A stretch of 64,000 nucleotides of DNA from contig CM037880.1 of NCBI GenBank assembly GCA_021292165.1, forward strand, positions 138,324,564-138,388,563. Reading direction: 5' to 3'. Every line of letters starts with the position of its first letter. Positions within the stretch are counted from its first letter, which is position 1. Position numbers and translations under genes: made by a program. Below the pieces are notes generated by a model. That model saw only the letters and a program-made list of their open reading frames with translations, had not been told where the DNA came from and made no database searches. Shown here piece after piece: positions 19,661 to 30,796 of the stretch. This DNA is from Shinisaurus crocodilurus. Its lineage: Eukaryota > Chordata > Lepidosauria > Squamata > Shinisauridae.

Positions 19661-20133
19661 GTAAGTATCATGCTTCTTTAGGGGCTGGGTGCTCTCGCAT
19701 AGCATGATAAGGTAACCGCACCAACAGAGGAAGCACGGGGCAGAAAACTTTATTTGTACCTATAGCAGCACAGGAGTCACCATGGAGGCAGTGGCATGCT
19801 AAATGCCAAAAGACCTGTAATGGATATGATCTAACCCAGGTCAGATTCCATTTTTCAACCTTACTCTGTGACAGTGATGGCAGCAAAGAAAACATCTCCG
19901 CTACCATTGTGTCTGCACAGTGTCATATTTGTGCTTTATTGAGCAATGAAGGGCCTCTTCAGTATAGGCTCTGGGATGCAACAGCTTGAACCCTCAAAGG
20001 CCCACTGTGACCAATTTGCTGGAAATTTTGCAGATAAAGTCACTCACATCCCTGCAGCTTGGATGCCTTTGTTCTGACAGAGTCAATGCTGGATGAGACT
20101 AGAGCACCATTTCTAGTCATATTGTTATGGATA
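19661..20133. other. Unclassified sequence
   Basis: No repeat or gene recognised. Confidence 0.45.
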
Positions 20134-20310
20134 CCTGTGGCTCACGCTGGCTCAGCTTGTCTGAGCGTGGAAAGCTAAGCAGGGTCAGGCCTGGTTATTA
20201 CTTGGATGGGAGACCCCTCCGCTAGTTTCCTGCATTAAGCAGGGGGTTGGACTCGATGGCCTTGTAGGCCCCTTCCAACTCTATGATCTATGAAACCTCT
20301 ATGAAACCTC
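20134..20310 (+). mobile_element. 5S rRNA-derived SINE, long-head subfamily
   Basis: This is the clearest copy. The head matches 5S rRNA from gaaagctaagcagggtcagg to ttattacttggatgggagac, which spans the A-box and C-box of the 5S internal promoter. The 3' half is CR1-like (ttggactcgatggccttgta) with a tatgaaacctc duplicate in the tail. Confidence 0.93.
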
Positions 20311-21680
20311 TCAGCGTGTACAGCCTGAGGGCATGGACAAACTGCTTGGTGGCTTGAGGCCCACCACATGTTCTCTTGACCCTTGCCCACCTTGGCTAGT
20401 GAAATCTTCCAGGGCTGAGCTGGAGATCTGAACATCAGAAGTGGTTAATGCCTCCTTGAGAAATGGTGCAGATCCCAACTGCCCTATAGGAAACTAGTGA
20501 AGCCTTTAATGAAGAAACCAAGTTTAGTTCTGGAACAAGTATCACCCAGTTGAGTGGGTACCCATCTTTGAAATGTATGCATTCTTCTCCCATTGATTAA
20601 AGCATGTCTGTGCACATTTTTATGTTCATTTTTCAGATGTAGGCATGCTGTCGAACACCCTTTTCCCCCCTTCGTTCCGCAAATCCCATTGCAAATTCAG
20701 AAATATATGGACTTTGACCACAAATTGCATTCGAGTCGATGTTCGGTTCGGATGGTGTGAACTGGGTAAATCCTGATCAAAAACCAACTGACAAAATTTA
20801 TCATACATCCCTAGGACCCACTCAAGAGTGCTAGCAAAGGGATGTGTTTTTTTTCCATTTCCTTGTCTGTGTGTACCAAGGTTATTATCTGAGGTTGACA
20901 ACTCTGACAAACATTCTTTGAATCTTGATTATGTAAGCAAGTTTGATATGAGGTTGAGGAGCCGCCAGCAATGTACCTCTGGTCCCCATGTTTCAGGTGT
21001 TGTTGTGACAACAGTGTTGTTTCACACTAATCCCGATATAACTGATTCATGAACAAGTCAAGAAATGCATATCCACTGAGGATTCTTGAAAATGAAACGC
21101 TTGATCCTGAAGAAAATATCAGTGCACCTTTTGCAAATTTATTAAAGTTGATTGTCATATCACATAGCAACCAGTTCCACAAAGCTGAACAATCTTAACC
21201 TTTGTGATACAGAAACATCAATCACTTGTGAGGTTGGTCTCTGATAAGCATAAAAAACATCTTACATTTAACTCACATCCAGATTTCCTCCTTGGAACTT
21301 ATCAAAGGCTTGAGTTGTTCTTATCTTACGCAATTCTACTTGCCCCCTCCCTACACAGATTTTCTATTGACTGCACTTAGATAAATTGGTGGAAAAGGGG
21401 GGGGGGAATCAGCAGAATCCCCTTAAACTACCCTTCTTCTTATCAAACGAACACATTTTTCCAAACTCACATGCCTAAAAGCATAATCTATACTATTCCT
21501 TTTTTGACAAAACAAAAAACAAAGCAAAGTGACAAAGAACCAATATACTGTGCTTTACATTAACATTCATGATGCACATTTCCAGCATTCTGTTCTTTAT
21601 ATTGAAAGCTCTGCTCTGTCCACTTGCATTTTGTCTTTCACCCCAGATGTTGTCAGAAAGAATGTCTTCTTAATAAATTA
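20311..21680. other. Unclassified AT-rich sequence
   Basis: No repeat or gene recognised. Two opposing frames near 20,810-21,050 overlap each other and show no domain. Confidence 0.5.
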
Positions 21681-21784
21681 AAGGCGCAATCCTATGCAAG
21701 TTTAGACAGACAAAAGGCCTACAACAACAACTTCCAGCATGTAGGCCTTTCTCCTGCCTAAACTTGCATAGGACTGTGCCCTAA
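21681..21784. mobile_element. Foldback MITE, ggcgcaatcct family
   Basis: aaggcgcaatcctatgcaag and its inverted end cttgcataggactgtgccct bound tttagacag/ctgcctaaa and ggcctaca/tgtaggcc arms. The core is partly deleted. Confidence 0.85.
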
Positions 21785-21968
21785 ATCGTAGTTAAATGGC
21801 ACAGACGAATCAGAAGCACATCCCTGCAACTTATTGAGTTTTATTCAATTAACAAGAATGGTTGTAAAAAATTTTTTGCTTGTTTGCTTCTTCATCTTAA
21901 AGCAGATTAGAGGAAACCCTTGGAAATGTGGTTGCACTGCACTCTAAATCATTGCAAGCATCAAGGCT

Positions 21969-22306
21969 CAGCATGGTTGGGCACCTGCGGAAGACTCACG
22001 CCCCAGCAGGGGGGCGAATGATTACAGCCCCCTAGACCTGCGCCTCTTCTTCACCATTGCAACCTGCTTGTTTACCTGCCTCTCGCTCTGACCCAGGCAA
22101 TTGTGGCGGTCAGAAGGAGGAGCAGCAAATGCCACTGTCTGCGTGCTCACTGGTCTCTGCCTGGTAAGGAAGCAGGTGGTAGCAATGAGAAGAAGAGGAG
22201 CAGCAGCAGCTGGTAACAATCCTGGTAAGAAGGTAGACTCCATGAACAAGGCAGGCCACGGAGGGTGTCTTGTCCGAGGGCCTTCCAAAACCTGGAATCA
22301 GCACTG
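21969..22306. mobile_element. hAT-like element, ttccaggttt family
   Basis: It aligns throughout with 57,270-57,616 and partly with 6,898-7,284: gttgggcacctgc / gttgggctcctgc, ccattgcaacctgctt, gcaaatgccactg, ggtagactc and the right end cctggaatcagcactg. The internal sequence contains no transposase frame. Confidence 0.65.
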
Positions 22307-22395
22307 TTCCAAATCCTAACAAATTAGAAGGCAAATCAAAATTACTCCATCTCACTTTAATTTCCCCTGCTGATGTGGAGGTGAAGATGGTAGTA

Positions 22396-22644
22396 CAGTC
22401 ATGCCTTGGATTGAGAGCATAATTCGTTCCGGAAAGGTGCTTGTAATCCAAAACACTCTTATATCAAAACGAAATCCCCCAAAAAAATTTGTACAGAGAT
22501 TTTTAATTTAAGCCATACTACACTACTTGTATTGCAAGACGACGCTTGTATATCAAGTCAAAAAAAATTAAATAAATATTAAAATTTTTGCTTGTCTTGC
22601 AAAACGCTCTCAAACCAAGTTACTTGTAATCCAAGGTATTACTG
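22396..22644. mobile_element. Tc1/mariner-type element, non-autonomous, 249 bp
   Basis: Terminal repeats CAGTCATGCCTTGGATTGAG and the inverted CTTGGATTACAAG...ACTG match over about 23 bases. The TA dinucleotide flanks both ends (22,394-22,395 and 22,645-22,646). Sub-terminal sequence (attcgttccgg, cttgtaatccaaa) is of the mariner/pogo (Tigger-like) kind. No transposase is present. Confidence 0.88.
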
Positions 22645-22659
22645 TATGTGTTTTGGCTC

Positions 22660-23234
22660 ACTTGCCTAAATTATCTCAGGCTATTTGCTCGCCACGTACA
22701 AAGACCCCAGTTCATGTTGTACATTCCTGCTCTTGGCATGCGCTGAATCTGTAGAGGCCTGGTGTGTGGATTGTCCTCCTTGGGCACTGGGGTGGGGGGT
22801 CAGAATGAAATTCCAGTCCCTTCCAGCCCTATTAAATTCTATTATTTATAGGATATTATAACTTCAAATCCCATTTTATGATAATTTGACTGATAATTAT
22901 GACCATTTGGGGTTTGTAAACCGAAAAACTCTCAAACCAGCCTAGCCCGTGCCAAGAGCAGATTGATGTGGCAAGTTTGAGCTTCTCAAACTTCACTACA
23001 CAGCAAAGACGTGGGGTGGCAGACTCTGGCCTCATCCATCCGCCAGAAAACTGAGGGCCACTGGGAGGCTGCACCCCATGCCTCCCAGAATTAACATCAT
23101 GGCAAGGAGACCAGCCTGACCCCATACATCAGCTGGAGAGGGAGCAGCTAAAGGGAGCTTGTTTTGCCCTTCCCTGCAAGAAAAAAAAAGAAAAAGAAAG
23201 TTTAAGAACCTTGTAACTTAAGAACGGGTGCCTG
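22660..23234. other. Unclassified sequence
   Basis: No repeat or gene recognised. A frame at 22,856-23,125 on the minus strand lacks any domain. Confidence 0.45.
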
Positions 23235-23406
23235 AGTTTCCCTCCCAATCCCTTTTCCTTTTGTGTCATGTTTAGATTGTAAGCCTGAGGGCAGGGACTG
23301 TCTAATACTATATTAAGCTTTGTAAGCCACTCTGGGAGCCTTTTATTTATTTTTTTGTCTGAAGAGCGGGGTAAAAATGCTGTAAATAAATAAATAAATA
23401 AATAAA
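23235..23406 (+). mobile_element. CR1/L2-type LINE 3' end
   Basis: tttagattgtaagcctgagg, gcagggactgtctaatact, gtaagccactctgggagcc and a TAAATAAATAAA tail form a LINE 3' UTR family with a near twin at 33,355-33,512. Confidence 0.8.
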
Positions 23407-23870
23407 ATTGATTTATGAAAATGAAGTCCTAAATTAAAAAAAAATTCCTTCATATCATCCAGAAGTTACTAACTACATTCCTCAAGGAAGAGTTGGCTGC
23501 CTCAGCTTCCTTTGGTTTTAGATGCCAGGGCTTTTGCATTTGCATTTATTGTGGAGGAGTGAGACTCAACAGTGGAGGGATAAGCAGACAATGGAGGGAT
23601 GTGTGGGTTGGGGCAAGGAGTGAACCCTTCAGTAAGGAACATTCCTAGTCTCAGTTTTTGAGAAGAATGCCCCATTTCATTATACCCTTTATAAGAAATA
23701 TCTAAGTCTTGATAAGTATAACCTGAAATCTCAGTTAACTGCTGATTGCTTCTGAAGCATCATAAAAAAAAATGTTATTTTACTCAAATAATCATGTTCT
23801 AGATTGATCAGCAGGTGCACCAATGGCTGTGCCCCAGCTTCCGCCATATTAATGTATATTAATATGGTGA

Positions 23871-24115
23871 GAGCCAGTGTGGCGTAGTGATTAGAGTGTT
23901 GGACTGGGACTCGAGAGATCCGGGTTCTAGTCCCCGCTCAGCCATGAAACTCACTGGGTGACTTTGGGCCAGTCACGGCCTCTCAGCCTAACCTACCTCA
24001 CAGGGTTGTTGTGAGGATAAAATGGAGAGGCGGAGGAGGATTATGTAAGCTACCTTGGGTTCCTTGCAGGAAAAAAGGCAGGGTATAAATAGAATAAATA
24101 AATAAATAAATAAAA
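23871..24115 (+). mobile_element. Sauria-type SINE, full length
   Basis: It begins gagccagtgtggcgtagtga with a tRNA-like A-box and B-box (ggttctagtcc), has the standard body, and ends ccttgggttccttgcagg, then ggtataaatagaataaata repeats. Confidence 0.95.
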
Positions 24116-25194
24116 TATTATACCAAGGAAGGACAGAGTTCAGGCTTGCAGGATCTACTTTGTTTTTTACTAGACCCTAAGATCTACCAACCAGAGCCTG
24201 GTGCAAAAGCAAACACTTAGAATTTTTTTTAAAAATGAGCCTAGGAATTTGTTTGAGAACCAGAACTGAATGGATCTCACAATCCTTTGACACAAAAATC
24301 CACTCCTGGTTACCCCAAGCTTTCTTCATTTCAGCAGTAAAATTTAGGCTGGGAGGCGAGTTGCTGCTGTTAACCAATTGGGAGTCAGAAATCCTTGCCA
24401 ATCTAGTATAAATTGCACAGGGATTTACTGGTAGATCCAGATATACCATCCCTGAACTATACTGTACCATTGTTTTGTGCGTGTGCATAGATAAGAAAAC
24501 TAGCTACAATTGTTGGGTTCATCCTATACTTCGGATTAGGCCTTCCATGTGGAACTTGGTTTGTCACATCTGTTCTGTGTATCATCATCACATACTCCAA
24601 ATATAGATCCATTAGTATTGGTGCAAATATGAAGCACTAGTGAGGAATTCTAGGCATCGCTTCGACAGATGCTGTGGAATTCCACACTGAACTGCTCAGA
24701 CTTTATAAAATTCATTAGAATACACTGGTACATAGCACTGCGGTAGAAATGTGGGAGGGGGTGTACAGCCATGCCTTTAAATACAAAGGATGCACATTTT
24801 ACACTTTATTTGGGTCTAATATATGACCAATAGGAATAGCCAAACCTGCCCATCCAAAAAGGAAACTAGTACAGCAAATGTTTCTTTTATTGTACATGGG
24901 GTGTGAGGGGGCACGCTGAAGATGTATATTCCCCTTTTCAGGCTCAATACAGAAAGTGAGAAACACATTTTCTAATATGCCCAAGAGAACATTTGTTATT
25001 GGGAGTTAAACTATAATAAATACATAAATGAATAATGATTATGCTTATAGTGAGATATTTATTTTCCAAACATAACAACTACTAAAATAGATCATACCAT
25101 TAGTCTGTCGCATTCTTTATTCTGTGTCCAACAGCAGCTTGATTCAATGGAAGCCATAAAACACTGAAGAGCAGACTGGCTGTTCACGCCTAGA
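24116..25194. other. Unclassified AT-rich sequence
   Basis: No repeat or gene recognised. Confidence 0.5.
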
Positions 25195-25760
25195 TTTTGG
25201 TAGTCAGATTTGAGGATATCCTTCCTGAGCATACAGATGCATCAGAATTCAAGGTGCTGGTTCTAACCTATAAAGCCCTACATGGCTTAGGACCACAATA
25301 CCTGATGGAACGTCTCTCCCAACCGCAATCTACCCGGACACTACACTCAACATCTGGGGCCCTCCTCCGACTGCCACCTCCAAGAGAGGCTCGGTTGGTG
25401 GCAACGAGGAGGAGGGCCTTCTCAGTGGTAGCCCCCCAATTTTGGAATAAGCTCCCCACTGAGGCCCACCTGGCACCAACCTTACTATCTTTTCAGCGCC
25501 AGGTTAAGACTTCCCTCTATGCCAAGGCATTCAATATTTAACTGTTCAAAATAGCACATGGGGGGGCAGGGGGATCGTCACCTGTAGGCTTAGTTTTATT
25601 AACTTTTTGTATTGTCATTTTAAATTGCGTTTTTAAATTTGGTTTTAACCTTTTTACTATATTGTATGTTTTTATGGTTGGTTTTTATGTAGATTTTATT
25701 GTATAAATTGTTGTGAACCGCCCAGAGAGCTTCGGCTGTGGGGCGGTATAGAAATGAAAT

Positions 25761-25800
<40 letters not shown>
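25195..25800 (+). pseudogene. L2-like LINE, ORF2 C-terminal fragment and 3' end
   Basis: Frame 25,197-25,541 (114 codons) gives FKVLVLTYKALHGLGPQYL, then RRRAFSVVAPQFWNKLP and LLSFQRQVKTSLY, the end of an L2/CR1-superfamily reverse-transcriptase ORF. The catalytic part is missing. The 3' UTR closes with aaccgcccagagagcttcgg, gaaatgaaataa and an (ATC)n tail. It is the sense counterpart of the antisense copy at 19,086-19,660. Confidence 0.88.
25763..25800. repeat. (ATC)n tail of LINE
   Basis: About twelve ATC units directly follow the LINE 3' UTR. Confidence 0.95.
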
Positions 25801-25869
25801 AGGGGGCCCTACGTGACTAAGGATGGGAGAGAAATGTTAACACAAACTTACCTAACTTGAACTTAATCA

Positions 25870-26200
25870 ATACGCAAACTGAAATGCAGTTATACTTCGA
25901 TATTCTCATTTCTCTGGATTTTGTGATGCAGCTCTCCAATGGGAAAAAATGCATATAAAAATGTATATATTAGGGACAAGTGCACACAAAAATGCATATG
26001 TTAGTTAAAATAACATACAAAATTGTGTCAAATTAGGGAAAATGCCTTGCCAAAAATGCACGTATTAGGCAAAACTGAACACAAAAATGCATATACTAGG
26101 AGAAATGCACATGACAAATGGATATAAATGTTTGTGTAGACTTTTTAAAAAATGCAAAGTAAAGCAGAAATGGGAGGAAATGAACTTAAGAGTGAAAAAA
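25870..26200. repeat. Degenerate aaaaatgcatatattagg repeat
   Basis: At least five copies of a 26-30 base motif (caaaaatgcatatgttag, aaaatgcacgtattagg, aaaaatgcatatactagg) are arranged in series. The same motif recurs near 28,140-28,330, 44,285-44,450 and 56,100-56,310, so it belongs to a dispersed element. Confidence 0.7.
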
Positions 26201-26756
26201 AATTAGACATTGAGAGAAAGCAAAATTAACTAATGTGTCAAACTGTCAATCCTTATGACTGGCATTCTGAAGCCAATCACTTACTTGCTTTCTCAAACTT
26301 GGAGTGATGGAGGGAGCAATCCTATGACCCCCCCCCCAGACAGCGTCTGAGGGGCCATAGCATAATTCGGATTCCCAGGTCTGAGTCTGGAGACAGCGCT
26401 CCAACCTCAGAGCTGGGGAATCGGAGCTCTGCCCCCGCCCGCCCCCTTGCACCCAACGTGGAGAGAACTATGCCGACTGCTCTCCAAGGTTGGGAAAGCA
26501 ACCTTGGAGAGGGGGGAAAGGGGGTGGGGAAGGGAGGAGACTGCAGAGGCCAGGATACGTGCAATCCTGGCACCTCTCCAGCCTCCTCCCCTCCCCTCCG
26601 AGATACTCCAGCAAAAAAAGCCCATCTAACAAAGAGCAGAGCAGGAGGACAGGGACCTCTGCCACTCCTCCAACTCTGCACTGGATGCCATAAGCCTCCA
26701 AGTTCAGGGGCTTACATAGGCACCCTAACAAAATCTTGTAGATAGTACAGGTTATA
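26201..26756. other. Unclassified, locally GC-rich
   Basis: Many overlapping frames exist on both strands at about 26,250-26,740 because stop codons are rare in this GC-rich sequence. None has a recognisable domain. Confidence 0.5.
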
Positions 26757-26842
26757 TCCTAGCCATCGTAGCCAATGGTGAGAGATGATGGAAGTTGCAG
26801 TCCAACAACAACTGGAGGGCGGGCCACACATTCCCCATCCCT
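26757..26842. mobile_element. Half of a hAT-like MITE
   Basis: agccatcgtagccaatggtg, gatggaagttgcagtccaac and ccccatccctg match the right half of the foldback family complete at 55,190. The left half is missing. Confidence 0.6.
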
Positions 26843-27001
26843 GTAACACCTATTATGAAAACAAATGGAGCAACTCTGTATGTACGATGGGACAAAAAAA
26901 GCTGTTTAAAAAACCTTAATAGCTGTTGCCAGATAAAGGGTTTCACTGACAATAGCACAATCCTTTGCATGAGTAAGGCATGCAGAAGAGCAAGGTGTGC
27001 C

Positions 27002-27006
<5 letters not shown>

Positions 27007-27034
<28 letters not shown>
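27007..27034. repeat. (GT)n microsatellite
   Basis: About 14 GT units. Confidence 0.95.
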
Positions 27035-27450
27035 ATAAAATAACCATTCAGAGCAGAATACAATGAAAAACACCCACTAATAAACCCCACTTTCAAGTTC
27101 AGCACTGCCCACCAAAATCCACACCAAAAGGTTTTACAATCCTTTCCAAAGATGTCCATGCTCGGACTCTGACATTCTAGCGGAAGGGAGTTACATGGAT
27201 GTTTCACCATCCACCTGTTTTGTTCACATGACACTTGTATTGGTGTATTCAAGGTGGAAGTCGGTTTACTTTAGGCATTATGAGGGGCACAGGGAAGGGG
27301 GAAGTCCCTTCGTTTTGTTGGGCAGTTCACTTGCCAGAGCAGATCTGTGATCCTAGTGACCCATACCCAACAGCAGACAGCCCACTGCATTCTGCACCAA
27401 GTGAAATGACCAAGCAGTTATCAAGGACAACCCCACACCAAGTGTCATCT

Positions 27451-27632
27451 TCATAGATTTCATAGATCATAGAGTTGGAAGGGGCCTACAAGGCTATCGA
27501 GCCCAACCCCCTGCTCAATGCAGGAAACTAGAGGAGGGGTCTCCCATCCAAGTAATATCCCATCCAAGTAAGCAGGCCTGACCCTGCTTAGCTTTCCACA
27601 CTCAGACAAGCTGAGCCAGCATGAGCCACAGG
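27451..27632 (-). mobile_element. 5S rRNA-derived SINE with internal duplication
   Basis: The minus strand has the long-head 5S region and CR1-like 3' end. A 16-base segment (tcccatccaagtaata region) in the C-box area is duplicated, so the 5S internal promoter is altered in this copy. Confidence 0.88.
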
Positions 27633-27639
27633 GGACAAA

Positions 27640-28052
27640 CTATCTGCCAGCTATTGGAGGATATGCAGTGTTTTCACCACTGGATAGTTGAAGTAGTAAT
27701 TTGCTTTGTATTGAACAGAGGTCATAACAAAAAGGAAAGTACACATTATAAACATTCCAGAGCTACAAATAAAGATCAGGTATAAAAATTATAAGTAAAA
27801 ACTGTAATATCAATGAAACATTAATTTCTGCTTATCTGTCATCACGGAGTTCAAACTTACAGTCAACTGTGTTACTTGTCAAGAATTTTTTACCAAAATT
27901 CAGCTGCAACCAATGCAAAGCCAGTAACTGATCTGACAGTGTTCTTATTTGAGTTTGCCAGAAGGTAATCAGTTTTCTACAAATCTGGCTAATGTTGCCC
28001 CTACCACAACTGATTAAGAAACTTACAATGAGCTTCCATTGCAGCTTATAAT
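27640..28052. other. Unclassified AT-rich sequence
   Basis: No repeat or gene recognised. Confidence 0.5.
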
Positions 28053-28330
28053 GACTAGAGATGCACAAAATTTTTGTTTCAGTTCACAAATCATCTGAAC
28101 TTGCCCCATTCAGAACCCCAAATGCGAAAGTTGAACGGGAGTGCATTTTTTCCCTAAAAGGTCCACACATTCCCAAACTTGTAATTGCATTGAAAAATGC
28201 ATTGTTGTTGTTGTTGTTGTTTAAATGCACTTTGAAATGTGTATTTTTCAAGAAATATGCATTTTCATGCTTTAGTCAATGAGGGGAATGTACACGTTTG
28301 AAAAATGCACACAGAAATGTGCACTTTTGC
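28053..28330. mobile_element. tagggatgtgca-type element, decayed
   Basis: It begins tagagatgcacaaaattttt, resembling the ends at 33,529 and 55,984, and contains several aaatgca/tgcatttt motifs plus a (TTG)n tract at 28,202-28,220. The right end was not located. Confidence 0.5.
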
Positions 28331-28559
28331 AACAACGCGGTCCCTTACACTTTAGGACCAGGCGCATAAACCCTTCTCAGGCTAAGCATCAACACTTAAA
28401 AACCTGAGTGGAGGGTCAAATGAAACCTTTCCTCTACTAATGAGGGAAAAGATTAATTCTGGTAAGAATCTATTTATGATACTGTGGGTACAAAGGTGTG
28501 TGTGTGTAGATTTAATAGTAATACAGGTTAATAACGCCAAGCTGACACGTAGGATTTGG

Positions 28560-28925
28560 GTAGCAAACAAAATAAAAATAAGTTTATTTTAATTCTCAAA
28601 ACCTTAGTTCCAGAAAATAACTTAAAACCTGCCTACACCAAACACTTGATAATTAACTTAAGTCCCTATAATTCTAAATACTTTCACTCCTAATACAGTC
28701 ACTGATTCCTCTTAAAACTCCTGACAAGACACAAATAACCCACCTAACCTAACTCCCAAACTCTCTAACACTCCCAACACACTCTCCCATAATACACTAA
28801 CTCTTAACCCGACTAACTCTGACATCACTCAAACACTCCTTATATACTCCTCCCCCACCCTTTCCAGTACATCACAAACCACACCCACTCCGTTCAACAT
28901 TCTAGACACACTAAATATACTAAAG
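28560..28925. other. G-depleted, A/C-rich stretch
   Basis: In 28,621-28,920 I counted about 12 G against about 108 C on the + strand, with no simple-repeat unit to explain it. Flanking DNA is not skewed. It may be a retroelement LTR altered by G-to-A changes, or an unusual low-complexity sequence. No coding frame. Confidence 0.75.
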
Positions 28926-28979
28926 CAGACATACACCAGGGAACTGAATTGTGGGGTTACGCCACAACTTTTCCAATTG

Positions 28980-29987
28980 AACAAAATGAAAAACAGGTCG
29001 CAAACAAAAACGGGAGCAAGCCAAACTGAGCTTCAAGGTGAAGTTTGGAAAATTTCATCAAGCTCATATACCCCTAGCTCTCTTATCCATCATAATGACA
29101 AATGCCATCCACAATTATCTTCCCATGTAAACAAAAATGAGACTCAAAAGAGATTTCTGTAGTATTGCCCATCAAAACAACTGATAGCATGTTGCGTTCC
29201 TAACTGCCACCAGATAGAAAGAGAGAAAAAGACAAGGTTTGACTTCTATTGAGAAAAGAAAACAAATACATTATTACTGATGTGAATTAGTTTGGCAAAG
29301 TTAGTTAGTAGAACCGTAGGGCTGAAAGCACCACAAAGCAAAATTCAACATATCCACCCAACTCTATTTATGTACATGATAAAACAGAAATGCAAATTGA
29401 AAACTGAACAATGTGGTTACATTAACAGAACAGAAAACATTTCTGTGTTCTTTTCTCCCCCTATAACTAATTTAGAATCTTTGGAAGCTGTCATTCTTTG
29501 TTGCCCATGCAATACAATGCGATCTCCATAAAGCTTTTCATTCTGACTTCTGATTTTAAAGGCCTTCAACTGGTGCTACGGACCTTGAAGCCAAGTGCAA
29601 ATTAGCTTTAAATCAGTGGAGCTGATTAAAGCTTCATTGTGGCTGAGCCCTTCATAGGAAGCAAACAAAAAAAATGAGAGGAAGGGACCCACTTGAACAC
29701 AGCAAGGGTCGCCTCTTGTAGCTTGGAGCACGTGCAATGCTTTTCGGCCCCGCTTTGCTCAGACAAAACCATGAAAGGGTTTAAGACTATTTATGGTACC
29801 TGCTGACAGAATGGAGCCAAATTTCCAGAAAATAAAGTCAAGAAAGAATCAAAGGCATGACAGTATTATTCACTGTAAACAGTGAATGGCTTCTTTTTTT
29901 AAAAAAAAAAAATTAAGTTGAGGGGAGCTGGACATCACAAGTTCAACAACTAAGAAGAGGTCAAAGTGGTTCACCTGAGTATAATAA
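28980..29987. other. Unclassified AT-rich sequence; possible conserved part at 29,540-29,860
   Basis: No gene recognised. The part at 29,540-29,860 is free of repeats and has homeodomain-type motifs (aattagctttaaat, gattaaagcttcattg). Confidence 0.4.
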
Positions 29988-30130
29988 GAACATAAAAAGA
30001 GCCATGCTGGCCTGGATCAGACCAAGGGTCCATCTAGTCCAGCATTCTGTTCACACAGTGGCCAACCAGCTGCCCACGGGATCCCACAAGCAGGACATGA
30101 CTGCAACAGCACCTTCCCACCCACGTTCCC
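29988..30130 (+). mobile_element. CR1/L2-type 3' fragment
   Basis: agaacataaaaagagccatg, ggatcagaccaagggtccat, ctagtccagcattctgttca and cacagtggccaaccagctgc are the common reptile repeat also seen decayed at 7,345. Confidence 0.75.
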
Positions 30131-30227
30131 CAGCAACTGGAGAACATAGGCATACTGCCTCTGATACTGCCTCTAATTCTTTTACTGAGCTGAAAGCACA
30201 CCAAGACCAAATCTAAGAGGCGTCCCT

Positions 30228-30337
30228 AAAGACACAATCCCATGCAAGTTTAGACAGAAAAAAGGGCCTACAACTCCCAGCATGCTGGGAGTTGTAGGCC
30301 TTTTTTCTGTCTAAACCTGCATAGGATTGCGCCCTAA
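30228..30337. mobile_element. Foldback MITE, ggcgcaatcct family, near-perfect
   Basis: Its arms are nearly perfect over the whole 110 bp, with a perfect 36-bp centre (30,265-30,300, ggcctacaactcccagca plus complement). The outer ends are agacacaatcccatgcaag and ctgcataggattgcgcc. The centre is identical to that of the 18,943 element, but the termini are different. Confidence 0.9.
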
Positions 30338-30796
30338 GTTGCTTGCTTCTAGCATTGTCTTTCCCAACACACAAGAATCAGCCAAACCATAAGAAAGTTC
30401 TCAGCTATAGCAATTCATTTTGCATGAATTGGCCACACACACACCCTTTCTGCACTGATATTAAACTATATCGAAGGACCTGCTGGCTCACACTGGCCAG
30501 AGCAGAAGATGGGTGGGAGGATGTTTATTTGGGTTTTTCGGCCCAGCAGATAACTTCAGGGGGGTTTTCCCATTGAAAGCAATGTGGGCGGATAAGCTAC
30601 ACTGGTCCCAGTCTGCCATAGCTGATAGGCCTGGAAGAGAGCAGCTTTGGATCCAGCAGATAAAGCCATCTCCAAGCCACCCTGGAACACCCCATTTTGG
30701 GGCCTTATGCTTACTGGTGGCAGCTTTCTACTTGCAGAGCTCCCCATTGGCGGAGGAACACCTCTGCCAAGCCTTAACCTCCACTGTCATGGGGTT
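30338..30796. other. Unclassified sequence
   Basis: No repeat or gene recognised. Overlapping frames at 30,343-30,812 have no domain. Confidence 0.45.

Noticed and set aside
20134..20310. Functional 5S rRNA gene or pseudogene
   Set aside because: Only the promoter-proximal part of 5S is present and it is joined to a CR1-like 3' end found in six other copies, so it is a SINE.
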